Positions 38,649 through 40,398 of a stretch of 40,398 bases of DNA are shown one piece after another. Both the position numbers and the translations under genes were made by a program. Within the stretch, counting starts at the first letter, position 1. The number at the start of each line of letters is the position of its first letter. Location: the IMG/VR virus record IMGVR_UViG_3300036407_000015, positions 1 through 40,398 of that record. One strand, 5' to 3'. This DNA is from a virus. The notes below the pieces were generated by a model. The model did not search any database. It had not been told where the DNA came from and was given only the letters and a program-made list of their open reading frames with translations.

Positions 38649-39155
38649 GTGTCACTGCTGGTAACCCCCTTGCAAGTTCGAACGGCTCGGGCGCTTCTCA
38701 AGATAGATCAGAGCAGCCTGGCGGCGATGGCCGGCGTATCTGTGGAGACAGTAAAGAGGTTCGAGCGCGACGATGACAATGCACGGGCTCAAGAGAGCTC
38801 GGTACGGGCCATACAGAAGGCGATCGAGCAGGCCGGTGTTTCCTTTATTGCAGATGGTGAACCTTCGCCTATAGGTGGGGTGGGGGTACGATTCACAGAG
38901 CCCGCGCCAGAAAAGTGGAACGATCAGGTCGGCACCATTTTGGACACACTGATCGAGAGTCTAGAGATGGCCATCGGGAGCCGGGGCCTTCTAAATGATG
39001 AGATGACAACTGCCATATCAGAGGCACGTGACGAGGCTTTTGACATCCTTGAACGAGTGGTCAAGGATCAGAAAACGCCTGACCTGTTTGCAGTTAAGCG
39101 CGGCCCGCGCCGCATCACCCCTGAGCAGGTGAAGCAGCTACGCGGCGACGAATAG
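38649..39155 (+). CDS. XRE-family repressor
   Basis: The 168-residue protein has an N-terminal HTH (VRTARALLKIDQSSLAAMAGVSVETVKRFERDDDN) and a helical C-terminal part. GTG 38649 follows AGGAGA at about nine bases. It is divergent to the AlpA operon and is the best candidate for the lysogeny/element repressor; no peptidase S24 cleavage domain is seen. It converges with the integrase gene and overlaps it by 41 bases. Confidence 0.78.
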   Translation: MSLLVTPLQVRTARALLKIDQSSLAAMAGVSVETVKRFERDDDNARAQESSVRAIQKAIEQAGVSFIADGEPSPIGGVGVRFTEPAPEKWNDQVGTILDTLIESLEMAIGSRGLLNDEMTTAISEARDEAFDILERVVKDQKTPDLFAVKRGPRRITPEQVKQLRGDE

Positions 39156-40398
39156 GCGTTACTTTCTCTACCTCACGGCCAGATAGGAAGTTATCCCAAG
39201 CCGTCATTATGGTCCGGCGCTTGTCCAATGCCGTGCCGCGCCGATAAGCCTTTTCCACTTCGTTGCCGATGGAGTGAGCAAGGCACTGCTCGATATCGTC
39301 GCGGGCGAATGTGGTTTCGTCGCCCGCCCAATCACGAAACGCAGAGCGGAACCCATGCACAGTATAGTCGCCTGCCTTATGCCGGCGCATTGACATAGCA
39401 AGTGCCATAACGCTTAACCGGCCGGACTTGCCCTGCATCCCGGGGAAGATGAAATTAAAGCCCTCACGGCGCTTAGTCGCCATGACTTCAAGGATCCGCT
39501 GCGCCGTTGGGGGCAGGGGTACGACGTGAATTTTGTTTCCCTTCATTCGATCCGCTGGCACTGTCCATGTGCCAGCGGCTAAATCGATCTCCGCCCATGT
39601 TGCTCCCATTGTCTCGCCACTGCGGGCGGCGGTCAGAATGGTGAACGCCAAGGCCAGGTTAGACGATGAAGGATTGAACATGAGCGTGTTCAGGAAGGTG
39701 CCTACCTCGGAATAAGGCATTGCCGCATGGTGGCCTCGCTTAAGCTTTGCCTTCTTCGTCAGCAGCTTGTCCAAGTGCCCCTTCCACCGGGCCGGATTTT
39801 CCCCGCTGCGAAGATTGCGAGCCTTGGCGGCATCTAAGACGCGTTCAATGCGGCCCTGCATACGGCGGGCGGTCTCAGGCTTTTCGTGCCAGATCGGCTT
39901 TAGGATCGAAAGTATATCTTCGGTGCCGATCTGGTCAGGTGCCTTGCCGCGCAGGGAAACGCAGTAGCCATCACTGGGCAGGAATGCCCCGCTGTCGTCG
40001 CGGCGAACGCTAAGGGTGTAGCGCCATTGGTCGACATGCTTGAGATTGCGCCATCCGGCCTCATTGTCTTTGATGAACTGTTCGGCAAGCTCGCCGAAGG
40101 TCAGCACGGCTGCAGCGGCGGCGGCTGAGGCCCGTTTGGCTGTCTTAGGGTCAATGCCCAGCGTCAGCCCTTCCCTAAGCTCCTGTGCCTTGGCTCTGGC
40201 TGTTGCGAGTGGCATGTCACGAACGCTGCCTAGGCCGATCTCAACCCGGCGCTTGTTCCAGTTGTACATGAAGACCCAACTCTTCGAGCCGGTCGCACTC
40301 ACATTGAGGTAGAGGCCGCCTCCATCGCTATGCCTTCCGGCATCTTTGACGGTCTCAACCTTCCGAGCTGAAAGCTTGTTGATCTGGCTCGCCCGCAT
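39115..40398 (-). CDS. int: Tyrosine integrase, P4 type
   Basis: The 427-residue protein has the N-terminal arm-binding DUF4102-like part (GGGLYLNVSATGSKSWVFMYNWNKRRVEIGLGSVRDMPLATARAKAQELR) and a catalytic domain with the R-H-R-H-Y set: AARSGETMGATW, VHGFRSAFRDWAGDE, CLAHSIGNEVEKAY. All catalytic residues are present. The start is at the right edge of the window, so the 5' signals are outside. It should catalyse integration and excision, probably at a tRNA, as is common for this type. Confidence 0.93.
   Translation of the reverse strand: MRASQINKLSARKVETVKDAGRHSDGGGLYLNVSATGSKSWVFMYNWNKRRVEIGLGSVRDMPLATARAKAQELREGLTLGIDPKTAKRASAAAAAAVLTFGELAEQFIKDNEAGWRNLKHVDQWRYTLSVRRDDSGAFLPSDGYCVSLRGKAPDQIGTEDILSILKPIWHEKPETARRMQGRIERVLDAAKARNLRSGENPARWKGHLDKLLTKKAKLKRGHHAAMPYSEVGTFLNTLMFNPSSSNLALAFTILTAARSGETMGATWAEIDLAAGTWTVPADRMKGNKIHVVPLPPTAQRILEVMATKRREGFNFIFPGMQGKSGRLSVMALAMSMRRHKAGDYTVHGFRSAFRDWAGDETTFARDDIEQCLAHSIGNEVEKAYRRGTALDKRRTIMTAWDNFLSGREVEKVTPIRRRVAASPAQG

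Overview
The window is a mosaic temperate-phage region of a fairly GC-rich alphaproteobacterium. Hyphomicrobiales is my best guess, from the overall coding style, the gene-transfer-agent-like tail genes and a small periplasmic protein type (1432-1770) that I associate with that order. The genus cannot be read from the sequence. Both edges fall exactly on gene starts (an ORF at 1 on plus, an integrase at 40398 on minus).

Layout: 1-2160 holds a membrane protein, a small possible DNA-binding protein, a secreted small protein and a 51-codon minus-strand gene; it may be host flank or phage moron DNA. From 2218 to 23967 lies an almost continuous plus-strand late operon of a cos-type siphovirus with an HK97-like head: HNH nuclease, small ORF, candidate cos, TerS, TerL, portal, ClpP-like prohead protease, capsid, connector and tail-completion genes, tail tube, tail chaperones with a probable -1 frameshift, tape measure, tail tip, a J-like protein, collagen-containing fibres, receptor-type proteins and a DUF4376-type assembly gene. 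It ends with a phospholipase-A2-like mini-protein. Most genes overlap by 1-4 bases, which implies translational coupling.

From 24018 to 25935 a minus-strand DUF4214/S-layer-like secreted protein faces an XRE regulator across a promoter region rich in dyads; this looks like a lysogenic-conversion cassette. Lysis follows (26569-28727): a lysozyme with a C-terminal membrane anchor, a holin candidate, two more membrane proteins and a zinc-ribbon protein.

At 29290-29480 is a junction: a 12-bp tandem repeat, two near-identical terminators and a broken tRNA-Pro(CGG) whose 3' part is intact. I read it as a possible attachment-site remnant. To its right (29.5-40.4 kb) is cargo followed by a control and integration module. 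The cargo is a two-gene operon encoding a proteasome/HslV-like N-terminal-threonine hydrolase with a 58-residue partner, and, divergently, a membrane-anchored protein translationally coupled to a 1073-residue RTX class-3 lipase. The control and integration genes are an HTH protein, an RNase HI with a long N-terminal extension coupled to a second HTH-tailed protein, AlpA-like and XRE regulators, and a P4-type tyrosine integrase. No replication initiator is recognisable.

The most novel-looking items are the stand-alone threonine hydrolase operon, the coupled lipase/membrane-protein pair, and the tRNA-Pro junction, which suggests that the right 11 kb is a separate integrative element or a tandem insertion.
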